Positions 18,574-28,318 of a stretch of 64,000 nt of DNA are shown here, one piece after another; positions within the stretch are counted from its first letter, which is position 1; each line of letters starts with the position of its first letter. The stretch comes from Flavipsychrobacter sp. (GTDB lineage Bacteria > Bacteroidota > Bacteroidia > Chitinophagales > Chitinophagaceae), in assembly GCA_031292525.1 (NCBI GenBank), contig JARLGY010000019.1, forward strand, positions 186,001 through 250,000, given 5' to 3'. Both the position numbers and the translations under genes were made by a program. Below the pieces are notes generated by a model. It was not told the origin of the DNA and ran no database searches. It saw only the letters and a program-made list of their open reading frames with translations.

Positions 18574-19608
18574 ATGCTACCTAAAACAATGAAAGCAGCC
18601 GTTCTCCGTGAGTTTGGCGGACCGCTAAGTATTGAAGAAATGCCTGTACGCGAACCTGGCGAAAACCAGATTCTTGTAAAGGTGATTACTTGTGGCGTCT
18701 GCCATACTGATTTGCATGCTTGCCAGGGCGATTGGCCGGTGAAACCTAAAACACCCCTAATTCCTGGGCATGAGGCTGTTGGCTATGTAGTTGCATTGGG
18801 GCGTGGAGTGAAAAATGTAAAGGAAGGTGATATTGTAGGTGTGCCTTGGTTATTTAGCGCCTGTGGTTGTTGTGAATTCTGTATCACCGGCTGGGAAACC
18901 TTATGCGAAGCCCAACAGAATGGTGGCTATAGTGTAGACGGTGGGTATGCCGAATATGTAGTAGCAGATGCTCGCTATGTTGCTCATTTCCCTGCGAATA
19001 TTAATTTCCTGGAAATTGCACCCATTATTTGTGCTGGTGTTACTGTTTATAAGGGTTTAAAAGAAACGGATACCAAACCTGGTGAGTGGGTGGCTATTTC
19101 TGGTATCGGTGGATTAGGTCACCTGGCAGTGCAGTATGCCAAAGCTATGGGTTTGCATGTTGCTGCTATAGACGTATCAGATGATAAACTGGAGCTGGCA
19201 AAAAAACTGGGTGCCGAGTTAACTGTTAATGCCCGGGAACAAGATCCTGGGGCGTTTCTGAAAAAAGAAACAGGTGGTATGCATGGGGTTCTTGTTACTG
19301 CCGTCTCCCCTATTGCATTTAAACAGGGCATTTCAGCTCTAAGGCGTAAAGGCACTATTTCCCTCAATGGCTTGCCACCCGGAAGTTTCGACCTGCCTAT
19401 ATTTGAAACAGTGCTGAACCGTTATACCGTTCGTGGTTCCATTGTTGGAACAAGAAAGGATATGCAGGAAGCTATAGCTTTTGCCGTGGAAGGAAAAGTA
19501 AAAGCAACAGTCCACGCTGCAACTTTGGAGAATATAAATACAGTATTTGACGACATGAAAAAGGGTGAGATAAACGGCCGTATCGTTCTTGAAATTGCCA
19601 AACCCTAA
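18574..19608 (+). CDS. Zinc-dependent alcohol dehydrogenase (AdhP type)
   Basis: 344 residues of a medium-chain dehydrogenase that interconverts primary alcohols and aldehydes with NAD. The catalytic zinc site is Cys-Gly-Val-Cys-His (CGVCHTDLHA, about residue 38) with GHEAVG; the structural zinc has the four-cysteine set in ACGCCEFCITGWETLCE. The Rossmann loop is GIGGLGHLAVQYAKAMG. Full length and well conserved with AdhP/AdhA ethanol dehydrogenases. It lies 45 bases before an aldehyde dehydrogenase on the same strand, so the pair probably oxidises an alcohol to the acid. Confidence 0.92.
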   Translation: MLPKTMKAAVLREFGGPLSIEEMPVREPGENQILVKVITCGVCHTDLHACQGDWPVKPKTPLIPGHEAVGYVVALGRGVKNVKEGDIVGVPWLFSACGCCEFCITGWETLCEAQQNGGYSVDGGYAEYVVADARYVAHFPANINFLEIAPIICAGVTVYKGLKETDTKPGEWVAISGIGGLGHLAVQYAKAMGLHVAAIDVSDDKLELAKKLGAELTVNAREQDPGAFLKKETGGMHGVLVTAVSPIAFKQGISALRRKGTISLNGLPPGSFDLPIFETVLNRYTVRGSIVGTRKDMQEAIAFAVEGKVKATVHAATLENINTVFDDMKKGEINGRIVLEIAKP

Positions 19609-19653
19609 CTTGTTAGTAATTACGTTTTTTTTACATTAAAACATTCCCATACA

Positions 19654-21036
19654 ATGTCCATTCAAACAATTAATCCAAATACCAACCAGGTCGTTCAATC
19701 ATTCGATGAAATGACAGAGAATGCTGTTGATGCAGCAGTAGCCCAGGCCGAAAGTGCATTCAAGAACTGGAGAAAAACCAGTTACGAACAACGTGCCGCT
19801 TTATTGCATAAAGTAGCAAACCTGATGCGCGAGAAAAAAGAATCACTTGCCCGGCTCATTACATTAGAGATGGGCAAACTTATTTCACAAGCAGAAGGTG
19901 AAATCATATTAAGTGCTGATATCATCGATTATTATGCAGCAAATGGGGCTAAGTTCCTTGCAGATAAACCACTTACCCCTCAGTATGGCAAAGCGTTTAT
20001 CCGTTATAGCCCGGTAGGTGTATTGCTCGGTATAGAACCATGGAATTTCCCTTTTTACCAAGTGGCCCGTTTTGCTGCGCCCAATATAATGGTTGGGAAT
20101 ACAGTATTGGTTAAACATGCTTCCATTGTACCTCAGTGCGCGATTGCTATTGAAGATCTATTTAAAGAAGCCGGTGCCCCACATGGGGTTTATACTAATC
20201 TTCTAATATCAGGTAAACGTGCCACAATATTGGTGGCCGATGAAAGGATAAAAGGCGTTTCACTTACAGGTAGCGAGGCCGCAGGAGCAAGTGTTGCATC
20301 TGAAGCTGGAAAAAACTTAAAAAAATCCGTGCTGGAATTAGGCGGTAACGATGCTTTTATTGTGCTTGAAGATGCCGATATTGATAAAGCAGTAGAATGG
20401 GCAGTTGTAGGAAGAATAAATAATAACGGCGAATGCTGCGTAGCCTCTAAACGGATCATAGCAGTAGAGCAGGTTGCTGATGAATTTCTGCAGAAGTTTA
20501 AAGACAAATTATCTAAAATTATAGTTGGCGACCCAATGGATAAGGATACGCAACTGGGCCCTTTAAGCAGCGAAGAAGCAGCTGTGCAACTGGCAGACCA
20601 AGTGAAACGATCAGTGGATGCAGGTGCCAAAGTTGTTTTAGGCGGTAAACGGCCAGATCGCATTGGGGCTTTTATGGAACCTACTATTTTAACAGACCTG
20701 AAGCCAGGAATGGCTGCATATCATGAAGAGTTATTTGGCCCTGTTGCTTCTTTTTACCGCGTAAAGGATGAACAGGCAGCAATAGACCTTGCCAATGATT
20801 CCAATTTCGGATTAGGTGGTTCTGTATTTACCCAGGATATAGAACGGGGCAAGCGTATAGCTGATCAGATAGATACGGGTATGGTATTTATTAATCACCC
20901 CACATGGACACAGGCTGACCTGCCTTTTGGTGGTACAAAACGCTCTGGGTATGGCCGTGAGTTATCTGAGTTGGGTATTGATGAATTTGTAAACAAGAAG
21001 CTTATTCGTACAAGCGAACTTTCTGATCCGTTTTAA
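19654..21036 (+). CDS. NAD(P)-dependent aldehyde dehydrogenase, succinate-semialdehyde dehydrogenase-like
   Basis: 460 residues. The family opening SIQTINPNTNQVVQSFDEM, the cofactor-site GIEPWNFPFYQVARFAAPN and the catalytic base in LELGGNDAF are seen. The catalytic cysteine is Cys262 in NNNGECCVASKR, with a second cysteine next to it at 261. The C-terminal ELFGPVASFYRV and FGGTKRSGYGRELSELGI segments match the GabD/YneI short subgroup of semialdehyde dehydrogenases. Likely cotranscribed with the alcohol dehydrogenase 45 bases upstream. The true substrate is uncertain. Confidence 0.9.
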   Translation: MSIQTINPNTNQVVQSFDEMTENAVDAAVAQAESAFKNWRKTSYEQRAALLHKVANLMREKKESLARLITLEMGKLISQAEGEIILSADIIDYYAANGAKFLADKPLTPQYGKAFIRYSPVGVLLGIEPWNFPFYQVARFAAPNIMVGNTVLVKHASIVPQCAIAIEDLFKEAGAPHGVYTNLLISGKRATILVADERIKGVSLTGSEAAGASVASEAGKNLKKSVLELGGNDAFIVLEDADIDKAVEWAVVGRINNNGECCVASKRIIAVEQVADEFLQKFKDKLSKIIVGDPMDKDTQLGPLSSEEAAVQLADQVKRSVDAGAKVVLGGKRPDRIGAFMEPTILTDLKPGMAAYHEELFGPVASFYRVKDEQAAIDLANDSNFGLGGSVFTQDIERGKRIADQIDTGMVFINHPTWTQADLPFGGTKRSGYGRELSELGIDEFVNKKLIRTSELSDPF

Positions 21037-21057
21037 TTTAATGCGATTGAAATGAAA

Positions 21058-21094
21058 GCTACTGCTGTCTTACACCTAAGGCAGCAGTAGCTTT
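21058..21094 (+). terminator. Terminator after the dehydrogenase pair
   Basis: GCTACTGCTG pairs with CAGCAGTAGC across a loop of about 14 bases, followed by CTTTATG; it lies 20 bases after the aldehyde dehydrogenase stop, in a gap between convergent units. The T-run is short, so efficiency is uncertain. Confidence 0.65.
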
Positions 21095-21209
21095 ATGTAA
21101 AAAAGTAGAACTCCGTTCCAATCACTCAATGAACTGAATTTGTTATAGTCAACCTTTCTATGTTTGCACAAAAAACTCCTGTGAGAATTTGGTATTCCTA
21201 GCCATGTTC

Positions 21210-22187
21210 CTATAACTGCTGGTATTCCCATTTAGGATTTCCTTCAGCCCCTTTGCTATTGTAGTAGCCAACAAAGTGTAGTTTGTAATAACGGCTATCT
21301 GCAGTTTGAATGATATAATTGTAACCAGTATTGATAATGTAACTGCCACCTGTATATGTCTTCCAGTCATAACCAATGGTAGTTATATCCGAAGACCACT
21401 TGTAGCTGCTTACATTACTATATGCTATTTGCGCAAATTGGTCTGTAGTGTCTTTTACTGCCGCAGTATTGTACCTGTTGAGCACACAACCTGTTACTAG
21501 GTATGGCAGCGGCGGGTTGTAGGTATAAAATACGAACAAGTATTGACTAAATACAATGTCCCATGTAGCTTTAGGTGGCTCAACCGATACTTGTGTTAAG
21601 TCTGTAAAAGAAACAAATGAGGAATTGTAGCTACTGTCTTTTTTTATAGACAGCGTTGCTTCTCCACTACCATTTATGGCTGCAAAATGGATGGTATAGT
21701 TGGTATCAGTAACAGATAGTAATTGTAATTTTTCCATTCCTTGCCATGCACCATTTTGATCGTAGCCTTTATCTATTATATAAACAGATCTGTCGGTACG
21801 CCAATCTCCTATCGCAGTGCTATCCATATTGCCAGAAGGTGCATCCCATTTTTTATTAATCGCAAACCCTAATGTATCTGAGTTAGAGACAGACGTAAGA
21901 ACTGTTTTTGTTGTTTTGAATGCGAACATGGCCTTTGATGCATTTAGTGTAATATGGTAACCACTCTGAGATGCTTCGCAACTAATGTCCCATGCGGTCT
22001 TCAGGTTTTGCCCCACAACTGTATTGGTTCTCAGGTTGAAATACACCTGCCATTTGTATGGAGTGCCCATATCTACAGTTGATGTTATTACATTACCCTG
22101 ATCGTGTGCTTTTACCGGTAACTCTTTCTTTTCACAACTCAGTAAGAACACAGCAAGCGAACCTAAAATAAAACAATATGATCTCAC
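21210..22187 (-). CDS. HmuY-like heme-binding lipoprotein, last gene of the heme operon
   Basis: 325 residues. The start is GTG, directly following the TAA of the receptor gene, so translation is probably coupled. The lipobox ends at Cys18 (VFLLSC). The protein has two related halves, each with the HmuY-type core: TAWDISCEASQSG in the first, and ATWDIVFSQYLF, IGYDWKTYTGGSYIIN and RYYKLHFVGYYNSKG in the second. HmuY proteins take heme from host or other proteins and hand it to the TonB receptor. A related protein with a T9SS tail is the first gene of the same operon. Confidence 0.82.
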   Translation of the reverse strand: MRSYCFILGSLAVFLLSCEKKELPVKAHDQGNVITSTVDMGTPYKWQVYFNLRTNTVVGQNLKTAWDISCEASQSGYHITLNASKAMFAFKTTKTVLTSVSNSDTLGFAINKKWDAPSGNMDSTAIGDWRTDRSVYIIDKGYDQNGAWQGMEKLQLLSVTDTNYTIHFAAINGSGEATLSIKKDSSYNSSFVSFTDLTQVSVEPPKATWDIVFSQYLFVFYTYNPPLPYLVTGCVLNRYNTAAVKDTTDQFAQIAYSNVSSYKWSSDITTIGYDWKTYTGGSYIINTGYNYIIQTADSRYYKLHFVGYYNSKGAEGNPKWEYQQL

Positions 22188-24257
22188 TTAGCTTTTTGAA
22201 TTTAAGTTTAAGTCCAGTTTTACAAAATAGTAGCGGCCCGTACTAATGGGTATATTATCGCTCGCAGAAGTGTGTACTGTACCTGCAGCAAATGCAGTAA
22301 CGTTCTGTACATTAAATAGGTTTTTACAGCCAACAGATATATTCAGATATTTTTTGAAAATGTACTTTGATATAGACGCATCAGAGACGCTATAAGGATC
22401 AATAAAAGTCTGTTTAACAGTATTAGTAGCATCTATAGTATAGCCAACAGCTTTACCTGTGTACTTGTAAAAGAAGCTTATACGTATCCCCTCCTTTCGC
22501 AGATCATAATAAATACTGCTCCGTAGCTCTGGTGAATAGCTGTAAGAAGGCGCATGCGCCGATTCTGTTAACTGGTTATAAGTACCAGTATACGACCCAC
22601 CCAGTGAAACATTAAAATGGTTAAAATTTGCTTGCCCATTTACTTGTAGGCCTTCTGTCCTGTACTTACCTATATTGATATAGGTATATTCATTGCCAGA
22701 ACCTTTTTGCGCCAGCGTTATCAGGTTGCGAATATCATTGTAAAACAAGCCGCCCTCTGCTTTGTAGTGAAAACTGTTCAAGCTATTAGTATAAGTAGCT
22801 GTGAGTGTATAGTTATTTGAATTCTCAGCTTTTAGGTTTGGATTGCCCCGAATATCATGATTGACATCTACAAAGTAGAAATAGAGTTCTTGTAAAGATG
22901 GTGCTCTGAATCCTCTTGAATAAGAAGCGCGCAGTTTTAAGTTATCATTGATCTTATACAATGTATTTACAGAGGGGATAAGAGGTGCGTTGTAGTCGGT
23001 ATTATAACTATATCTCAAACCGGGACGGATGGTTAGTGCACCAAATGGTTTGTATTCAGCGCTTGTAAACAGCGCATAGTCGCCCATGTTTTGGAACCCA
23101 GCCTTCATCATAGACCCACTTGCTATTTGTAGATTGATATCGTATCCGGTTTCGTAATTAATTTTCTTGTTCGCGTTGCTAGTGCTAAATGTAGCTCGGG
23201 AACTTAGCTGGTGAAATTTACTGGTATCCTGTTCACCATCAGCATTAGATATACTTTTATTGAGAGTAGTGAGGTCTACATAGTAAGTATTATCAACGTT
23301 TTTGTAGGTGTTGTAAGAAACAAAGAAATCAAGGAACTTATGCTCAGCAATTTCACTTTTCAAGAACATGGTATTGCTTATACGTTGTGTGTGATAATAA
23401 CCATCGAAAGTATTTTCTCCATAAGGTGCAGCCGGATGGCCCCTGTTAATGATCTGTTCCTGAAAATAGCTGCCCGAATAGCTAATAGTTGTTTTGCCAA
23501 TCGTATATGTATATTGTAATCCAGCAAGGTATTGTTCCCTGGGCTTCCACAACTGGTAACGGCTATCATCAGCTGTATGGGCGCTTAAGTCAAATAAAGA
23601 TGGTTTATCACCCGGGTTCCATCCACTGAAAAAATTCCGACCTCCTGATAATATGAGCGTGTGCTTTTTTTTATGAATGCCAAACCTGCCATTTAAGTTA
23701 TAAGTGCCCATGCTCTCATAATATGTAGACATACCAATATTCAACAAACCGCTTTGAGATTTTTTAGTGATCAGGTTTATAGTTCCCGCTAACGCATCGG
23801 TACCATAGCTAACGGCCATAGGGCCTTCTATCACCTCTATCCGGTCTATGTTGTTCAGGTCTATCTGAGACAGATCTATATTGCCATTTTGCCGTCCGAT
23901 AACGGGTACTCCATCTATGAGTATTTTTACATCTTCACCAGAAATGCCTTGCAGGCTCATACCGCTACCTAAGATAGGGTCTTGCGAGAGACGTACATTC
24001 AGTTGATTGGTAAGTACATCACGCAGGTTTTGCGCGCCTATTGCGTCTATTTTTTTACGGTCTATCACCTGCACTTTCTGCACTGCATTATCCTCCGTGT
24101 TAGGTGCGTATTGACCCGTGACGACGACCTCGTCCATAAGGTGCGCATTGGTGGTTTTAAACTCAGGGGTGGTATCTGCTAGTATTTTTTTGTTCTGCGC
24201 CCGGGTATAGAAGCACAAGCAAGTAGCAATACCTGCCAGGATAATTTTAGTTCTCAT
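22188..24257 (-). CDS. TonB-dependent heme receptor (HmuR type)
   Basis: About 689 residues from the start at 24257 (signal peptide ending TRAQN); the frame is open to 24302, overlapping the upstream gene. The plug domain includes DEVVVTGQYAP, a TonB-box-like start, and ISGEDVKILIDGVPVIGR. In the barrel the sequence RGFRAPSLQELY, then a histidine in DVNHD, then GNPNLKAENS, reproduces the FRAP-His-NPNL signature of heme and hemoglobin receptors. No carboxypeptidase-like N-terminal domain. It imports heme across the outer membrane using TonB energy; all inner-membrane partners lie upstream in the operon. Confidence 0.92.
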   Translation of the reverse strand: MRTKIILAGIATCLCFYTRAQNKKILADTTPEFKTTNAHLMDEVVVTGQYAPNTEDNAVQKVQVIDRKKIDAIGAQNLRDVLTNQLNVRLSQDPILGSGMSLQGISGEDVKILIDGVPVIGRQNGNIDLSQIDLNNIDRIEVIEGPMAVSYGTDALAGTINLITKKSQSGLLNIGMSTYYESMGTYNLNGRFGIHKKKHTLILSGGRNFFSGWNPGDKPSLFDLSAHTADDSRYQLWKPREQYLAGLQYTYTIGKTTISYSGSYFQEQIINRGHPAAPYGENTFDGYYHTQRISNTMFLKSEIAEHKFLDFFVSYNTYKNVDNTYYVDLTTLNKSISNADGEQDTSKFHQLSSRATFSTSNANKKINYETGYDINLQIASGSMMKAGFQNMGDYALFTSAEYKPFGALTIRPGLRYSYNTDYNAPLIPSVNTLYKINDNLKLRASYSRGFRAPSLQELYFYFVDVNHDIRGNPNLKAENSNNYTLTATYTNSLNSFHYKAEGGLFYNDIRNLITLAQKGSGNEYTYINIGKYRTEGLQVNGQANFNHFNVSLGGSYTGTYNQLTESAHAPSYSYSPELRSSIYYDLRKEGIRISFFYKYTGKAVGYTIDATNTVKQTFIDPYSVSDASISKYIFKKYLNISVGCKNLFNVQNVTAFAAGTVHTSASDNIPISTGRYYFVKLDLNLNSKS

Positions 24258-24579
24258 TGAAGACAAATAATTGAAGGTGCTGAATACTATTACGGCTACC
24301 AATCAGCAGGTAAAGCAATTCTTTTAATTCGTTTACGCTAAAGATCATTACCACAGATTTTGAGTCAGTAGGTATTTTTATGGCCTTTTGATCAGGGAAA
24401 GGATACAGGTTATGGGCAATATATAAGGCATCTACTGTGTCAATCAATTTATAGAACTGTGCCACTGATAGTGTCAATATCCCAGAACCAAAAGTAATCT
24501 GTATATGATTACAGCTATTACATTGCACTATGTATCCATGCTTATTGGCATTAAGTGTTTTGTAGTTGCACATCACCAT
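24247..24579 (-). CDS. Small conserved-type CxxC protein in the heme operon (DUF6686-like)
   Basis: 110 residues, no signal or membrane segment. The N-terminus has Cys4 and a CNSC pair near residue 20 (VQCNSCNHIQI), suggesting a metal or heme-responsive site; the rest is mixed alpha/beta. It resembles a Bacteroidota family I recall as DUF6686, of unknown function. The gene overlaps hmuS upstream by 7 bases and the receptor downstream by 11 (or more), so it is translated within the operon. A role in intracellular heme or metal handling is inference from position. Confidence 0.7.
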   Translation of the reverse strand: MVMCNYKTLNANKHGYIVQCNSCNHIQITFGSGILTLSVAQFYKLIDTVDALYIAHNLYPFPDQKAIKIPTDSKSVVMIFSVNELKELLYLLIGSRNSIQHLQLFVFNEN

Positions 24580-25595
24580 CCGGCTATTTGATCTATCAAT
24601 GCGGTCCAGCTTTCCAACTCGGGATTCCCTGGTTTACGTTTGCCAAAAAATTGGACGATCATTTCACCCTCCTCGTCAAAAACCTCAAGTGATGTAACAA
24701 TGCCATCCACGCTTGGTTTTCTTACAATAAAGGATTGTTTAATGGAAGATTCCCGTAAATGAAGGTTGAATTCAGGATCAAGCACATTGAACCATGGTCC
24801 CGTTTCCAATAAATTATCTACGGTGCCGGTATGTATCTGAATACAACCCCGATTGGCTACAAATACCATGATAGACACTTGTTGCTCAGATGCTGCCAAC
24901 AACATCTTACGCGTAGTATCTTCAGGTATTTCTTTTACAAAGCCAACGGGTGCCATTCTTAGTGCTTGTGTGCGTTTTAACTTGTACTTCCGCAACAATC
25001 CAAAGAACTCATGTGTATCTTTCAACTGCAGCCAGTCTTGCTGAAAAGCTTCAGCATCTATTTCGATATCCGGTATTTCTGCCTCTGCTGGTGCATATAT
25101 TGTAGTAACAAGGTCAGTCTCTTGTAGAGCTGCTTTATATTTATTGGCTATAGTATGCCATACCGCCACATCAGATTTTTCAGTCAGGTATATTTTATGC
25201 ACTGCCTCACCACTTTTATCAAAAAACTGTAAACTTTTGCGGTCGCCTTCCTGTACTGCAAAACCAAATTTCCAATGCATCATGAACAAGCGCAGGTCGA
25301 TATCCGGGTCAAGTACCAAACCCATATGGCCTTCAAAAGAGACATTGTTATAAACGCCCTTCCTTTCATGCACAGCATCATTATTGCGAGTCAGCGCCAT
25401 TACGTGCCCCATAGTGTGCACTTCTTTAAGCAATTCCTTAAAGTCGCCTTCCAATAGTATGTTTTCCGTGCTAAGCGCCACTAATACGGCTTCGCTGGTA
25501 TGCAGCTGGGTAGCGATATCCCTTATACGGGTTTTAGGATTATTGATCTTTGCCTGTTCAAAACGTTCTCGTATACTTGTTGTAGTTATTTCCAT
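24573..25595 (-). CDS. hmuS: Hemin-degrading/heme-handling factor HmuS (HemS/ChuS family)
   Basis: 340 residues made of two HemS/ChuX-like repeats, the first at about 20-165 (TMGHVMALTRNNDAVHERKGVYN, DIDLRLFMMHWKFGFAV) and the second at about 185-335 (ASEQQVSIMVFVANRGCIQIHTG, NLHLRESSIKQSFIVRKPSVDG). The family binds heme in the cytoplasm and passes it on or breaks it down to release iron. It stands 14 bases after the ATP-binding subunit gene and overlaps the next small gene, so it is a firm member of the operon. Confidence 0.92.
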   Translation of the reverse strand: MEITTTSIRERFEQAKINNPKTRIRDIATQLHTSEAVLVALSTENILLEGDFKELLKEVHTMGHVMALTRNNDAVHERKGVYNNVSFEGHMGLVLDPDIDLRLFMMHWKFGFAVQEGDRKSLQFFDKSGEAVHKIYLTEKSDVAVWHTIANKYKAALQETDLVTTIYAPAEAEIPDIEIDAEAFQQDWLQLKDTHEFFGLLRKYKLKRTQALRMAPVGFVKEIPEDTTRKMLLAASEQQVSIMVFVANRGCIQIHTGTVDNLLETGPWFNVLDPEFNLHLRESSIKQSFIVRKPSVDGIVTSLEVFDEEGEMIVQFFGKRKPGNPELESWTALIDQIAGW

Positions 25596-25609
25596 TGTAT
25601 AGTTTTTAG

Positions 25610-26398
25610 TTAGTTTGCAAATGCCGGTATAATTACCGGGTAGTTGTATAGTGAGTGGGTTAAAACTTTAAGCGGAAAATCATATACAGTACTCAGTACT
25701 TCACTGTTCAGCACCTGCTGGGTATTGCCGCAGCATACCATTATTCCATTTTTTAGCATCAGTATATTATCGGCATACTGCATACCCAGGTTCAGGTCGT
25801 GTAGCACAGCTATTACACAATTGCCTTCTCTGGCAAATTCTTTTGCAAGTTGCAGGGTTGTATGCTGGTGCAATATGTCAAGACTATTTACCGGTTCATC
25901 CATAAACAAGTAGCGTATAGGATGTTTGGCGGTGTAATGTACTTGTGCAAATACCCTTGCAAGATGCACCCTTTGTTGCTCTCCGCCCGATAAGGTGAGG
26001 TAGTTGCGGTGTGCCAGGTGGGTAATGCCTGTTTGGGCCAGCACATTGTTTACCGTCGTATGGTCTGCTTGTTGTGGCGTGTTGGCATAGTGGGGGTACC
26101 GGCCCATCATTACTACTTCATATACCGTAAATGGCAGGTTTAAAGCCGTTTGTTGATGCAGTACCCCTCTGAATTTTGCAAGTTCTGCTGTGGCGTGTTT
26201 ATTTAGATCGATACCGTCCAATATCACATTGCCGGAAGATGCAATGAGTTCTCCACTTAGTATTTTCAATAATGTTGATTTACCAGCGCCGTTACTGCCA
26301 AGTATCACCAATAACTTGCCGGGCAAAGCATCAAAAGAAACCCCCTTCAATATGTACCTGCCATTTACCTGGAAAGATATGTTTGTTGCCTGCATCAT
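25610..26398 (-). CDS. hmuV: Heme ABC transporter ATP-binding protein
   Basis: 262 residues. Walker A GSNGAGKST (about residue 35), Q-loop, signature LSGGEQQRVHLARVFAQ and Walker B LFMDEPVNSLD are all present, as in FecE/HmuV subunits of iron and heme importers. It powers passage of heme through HmuU. It begins one base after the permease stop codon, so the two are translated together. Confidence 0.94.
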   Translation of the reverse strand: MMQATNISFQVNGRYILKGVSFDALPGKLLVILGSNGAGKSTLLKILSGELIASSGNVILDGIDLNKHATAELAKFRGVLHQQTALNLPFTVYEVVMMGRYPHYANTPQQADHTTVNNVLAQTGITHLAHRNYLTLSGGEQQRVHLARVFAQVHYTAKHPIRYLFMDEPVNSLDILHQHTTLQLAKEFAREGNCVIAVLHDLNLGMQYADNILMLKNGIMVCCGNTQQVLNSEVLSTVYDFPLKVLTHSLYNYPVIIPAFAN

Positions 26399-26399
26399 G

Positions 26400-27449
26400 T
26401 TATACCCTTTGAAATTTGCGATCCTTGAGTAGTAGGTATAGAAAAAACGGTGCGCCTATGATAGCAGTTATGATGCCAATAGGAAGCTCTGCCGGGGCAA
26501 ATAATGTACGTGCCAACAGGTCTGCAACAACAACCAGCACTGCGCCAGCCAGCGCCGACAGAATAAGCAGGTAACGATGGTCAGGTCCGGTTATTGCCCT
26601 TATGATATGTGGTACTACAAGCCCTACAAAACCTATAACACCTGTCACAGAGACTGAGGCGCCAACACACAATGCCGTAAGCAGTACAATAATTCGTTTT
26701 GTCCTTTCGGTATCTATACCAAGATGTTGTGCATTTGCCTCGCCCAATGCAAATGCATTTAACGATTTTGACATGGCAGGAAGTACCAGCAAAGGGATGC
26801 ACATAAAAGGTAAAACAGCGGATAATGTACGCCATGTGGCTCCCCCCAGGCTGCCTAGTGCCCAAAAGGTAATGCTGCGCAGTTGTGCATCGTTGGCTGC
26901 AAAAGTAAACATGCCTGTTACCGCACCCGTAATGGCATTTATAGCAATACCAGCCAGCAGCATAGTACTTACAATAGTTTTACCATTTACCTGCGATAGC
27001 TTGTACACGACCAATGTTGCTAAAAAAGCGCCCACAAAAGTAGCCAGAGACAATGCATACATGCTTATAATGTTAGGCAGGTGTGCCAATAAATGATGAC
27101 CACACACAATGAAGACAACAGCCGCTACCGATGCACCCGATGATATTCCTATAAGGGCAGGATCGGCAAGAGGGTTGCGAAACAGCCCTTGTATTGTAGC
27201 TCCGGCAATAGCCAGCGTGGCACCTGTAAGCACAGCCATAAGCACACGGGGCAGACGGATGATGGTTAATACAGCTTCCTGTTCACTTGTAAAGCTTGCG
27301 TGCATAGCCATCCCTGCCTGTTTAGCAAGTATAGCTATGGTTTGCATAGGCGCAATAGTAACAGCGCCCATCCCCACACTCAACAATATAGTTATAAGCA
27401 GGATGGCCAATAATATTACGCTCACCCTATTAGGGTTTTTCTGCTGCAT
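26400..27449 (-). CDS. hmuU: Heme/iron ABC transporter permease (FecCD family)
   Basis: 349 residues with about ten hydrophobic helices. Family marks include RLPRVLMAVLTGATLAIAGATIQGLFRNPLADPALIG near residue 48 and GFVGLVVPHIIRAITGPDHR near residue 265, the latter being the contact region for the ATPase. It imports heme or a ferric complex across the inner membrane. It overlaps the substrate-binding protein gene by 20 bases and is followed at once by hmuV. Confidence 0.94.
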   Translation of the reverse strand: MQQKNPNRVSVILLAILLITILLSVGMGAVTIAPMQTIAILAKQAGMAMHASFTSEQEAVLTIIRLPRVLMAVLTGATLAIAGATIQGLFRNPLADPALIGISSGASVAAVVFIVCGHHLLAHLPNIISMYALSLATFVGAFLATLVVYKLSQVNGKTIVSTMLLAGIAINAITGAVTGMFTFAANDAQLRSITFWALGSLGGATWRTLSAVLPFMCIPLLVLPAMSKSLNAFALGEANAQHLGIDTERTKRIIVLLTALCVGASVSVTGVIGFVGLVVPHIIRAITGPDHRYLLILSALAGAVLVVVADLLARTLFAPAELPIGIITAIIGAPFFLYLLLKDRKFQRV

Positions 27450-28302
27450 TCAGTTTTTTTGAAAGTTCTGCTAGTCCTTTACCCACACGTGGACCAAACC
27501 CTGTAAGCAATTGCCCATCCATTTCTATTATCTTTTTGTTTTTGCCGGCGTTGGTCTGTGCAATGCCCTGCACTTGTAGCAACCCCGGTAACCCACCAAC
27601 ACTTTCAAGTCCTTTATCAAACATCAGTATTACATCAGGGTTAGCCGTTACCAATGCTTCAGAAGTTAATGGCTTATAATCGTCAAATCCTTTTATTGCA
27701 TTCTGGCCACCGGCAAGTACTATCATACTGTTTACAGCATTTTCTTTCCCGGCTACCAACATAGTACCTGCGCCGCGTGCATATATAAATAATACTTTGG
27801 GGCGCGCGCCAAAAATCATCGTACCAACTGTATCCGCGTCAATACCTTTGCAGATAGCAGCAGCTTTGTCGTCGCTTCCCAAACTGTCTGCAACCTGTGC
27901 GATCAACGATTTTGCTCCTGCAATGGAATGGTCCAGGTGAAATAACATTAACCTGATATTAGCAGCCCTTAATTGTTCTTTCAGTTCAGGCTTTATGTTA
28001 TCATCCAATCCAATTACTAGTGTAGGTTTTAATCCCATTATTGCCTCGGCAGACATGTCTCGGTTGTGGCCTACCTTAGGTAGTTTTGTTACCGATTCAG
28101 GGTATGTACTGGTCACATCAACTCCTTGTATTTTACTTTCCAACCCAAGGCTGCAAAGTATTTCTGTAATGGTTCCGTTTAACGATACAATACGGGCGCT
28201 GTTATCGGTTACCCCTATACTGGACGAAGTTGGTTTTTGATTGCATGACAAAGCAAGTATAGCTATGTAGCACATCAGTATAGGATAGAACTGTTTTTTC
28301 AT
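27430..28302 (-). CDS. hmuT: Heme ABC transporter substrate-binding lipoprotein
   Basis: 290 residues. A lipoprotein signal ends at Cys20 (AILALSC). The mature part is a cluster-III (FepB/BtuF/HmuT) fold: RIVSLNGTITEILCSLGLESKIQGVD opens it, KVGHNRDMSAEAIMGLKPTLVIG and GGQNAIKGFDDYKPLTSEALVTANPDVILM follow. It binds heme in the periplasm and delivers it to HmuU. A hairpin at 28319-28347 separates it from the T9SS HmuY-like gene upstream. Confidence 0.92.
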   Translation of the reverse strand: MKKQFYPILMCYIAILALSCNQKPTSSSIGVTDNSARIVSLNGTITEILCSLGLESKIQGVDVTSTYPESVTKLPKVGHNRDMSAEAIMGLKPTLVIGLDDNIKPELKEQLRAANIRLMLFHLDHSIAGAKSLIAQVADSLGSDDKAAAICKGIDADTVGTMIFGARPKVLFIYARGAGTMLVAGKENAVNSMIVLAGGQNAIKGFDDYKPLTSEALVTANPDVILMFDKGLESVGGLPGLLQVQGIAQTNAGKNKKIIEMDGQLLTGFGPRVGKGLAELSKKLNAAEKP

Positions 28303-28318
28303 ATTTTATGTTATGGTA

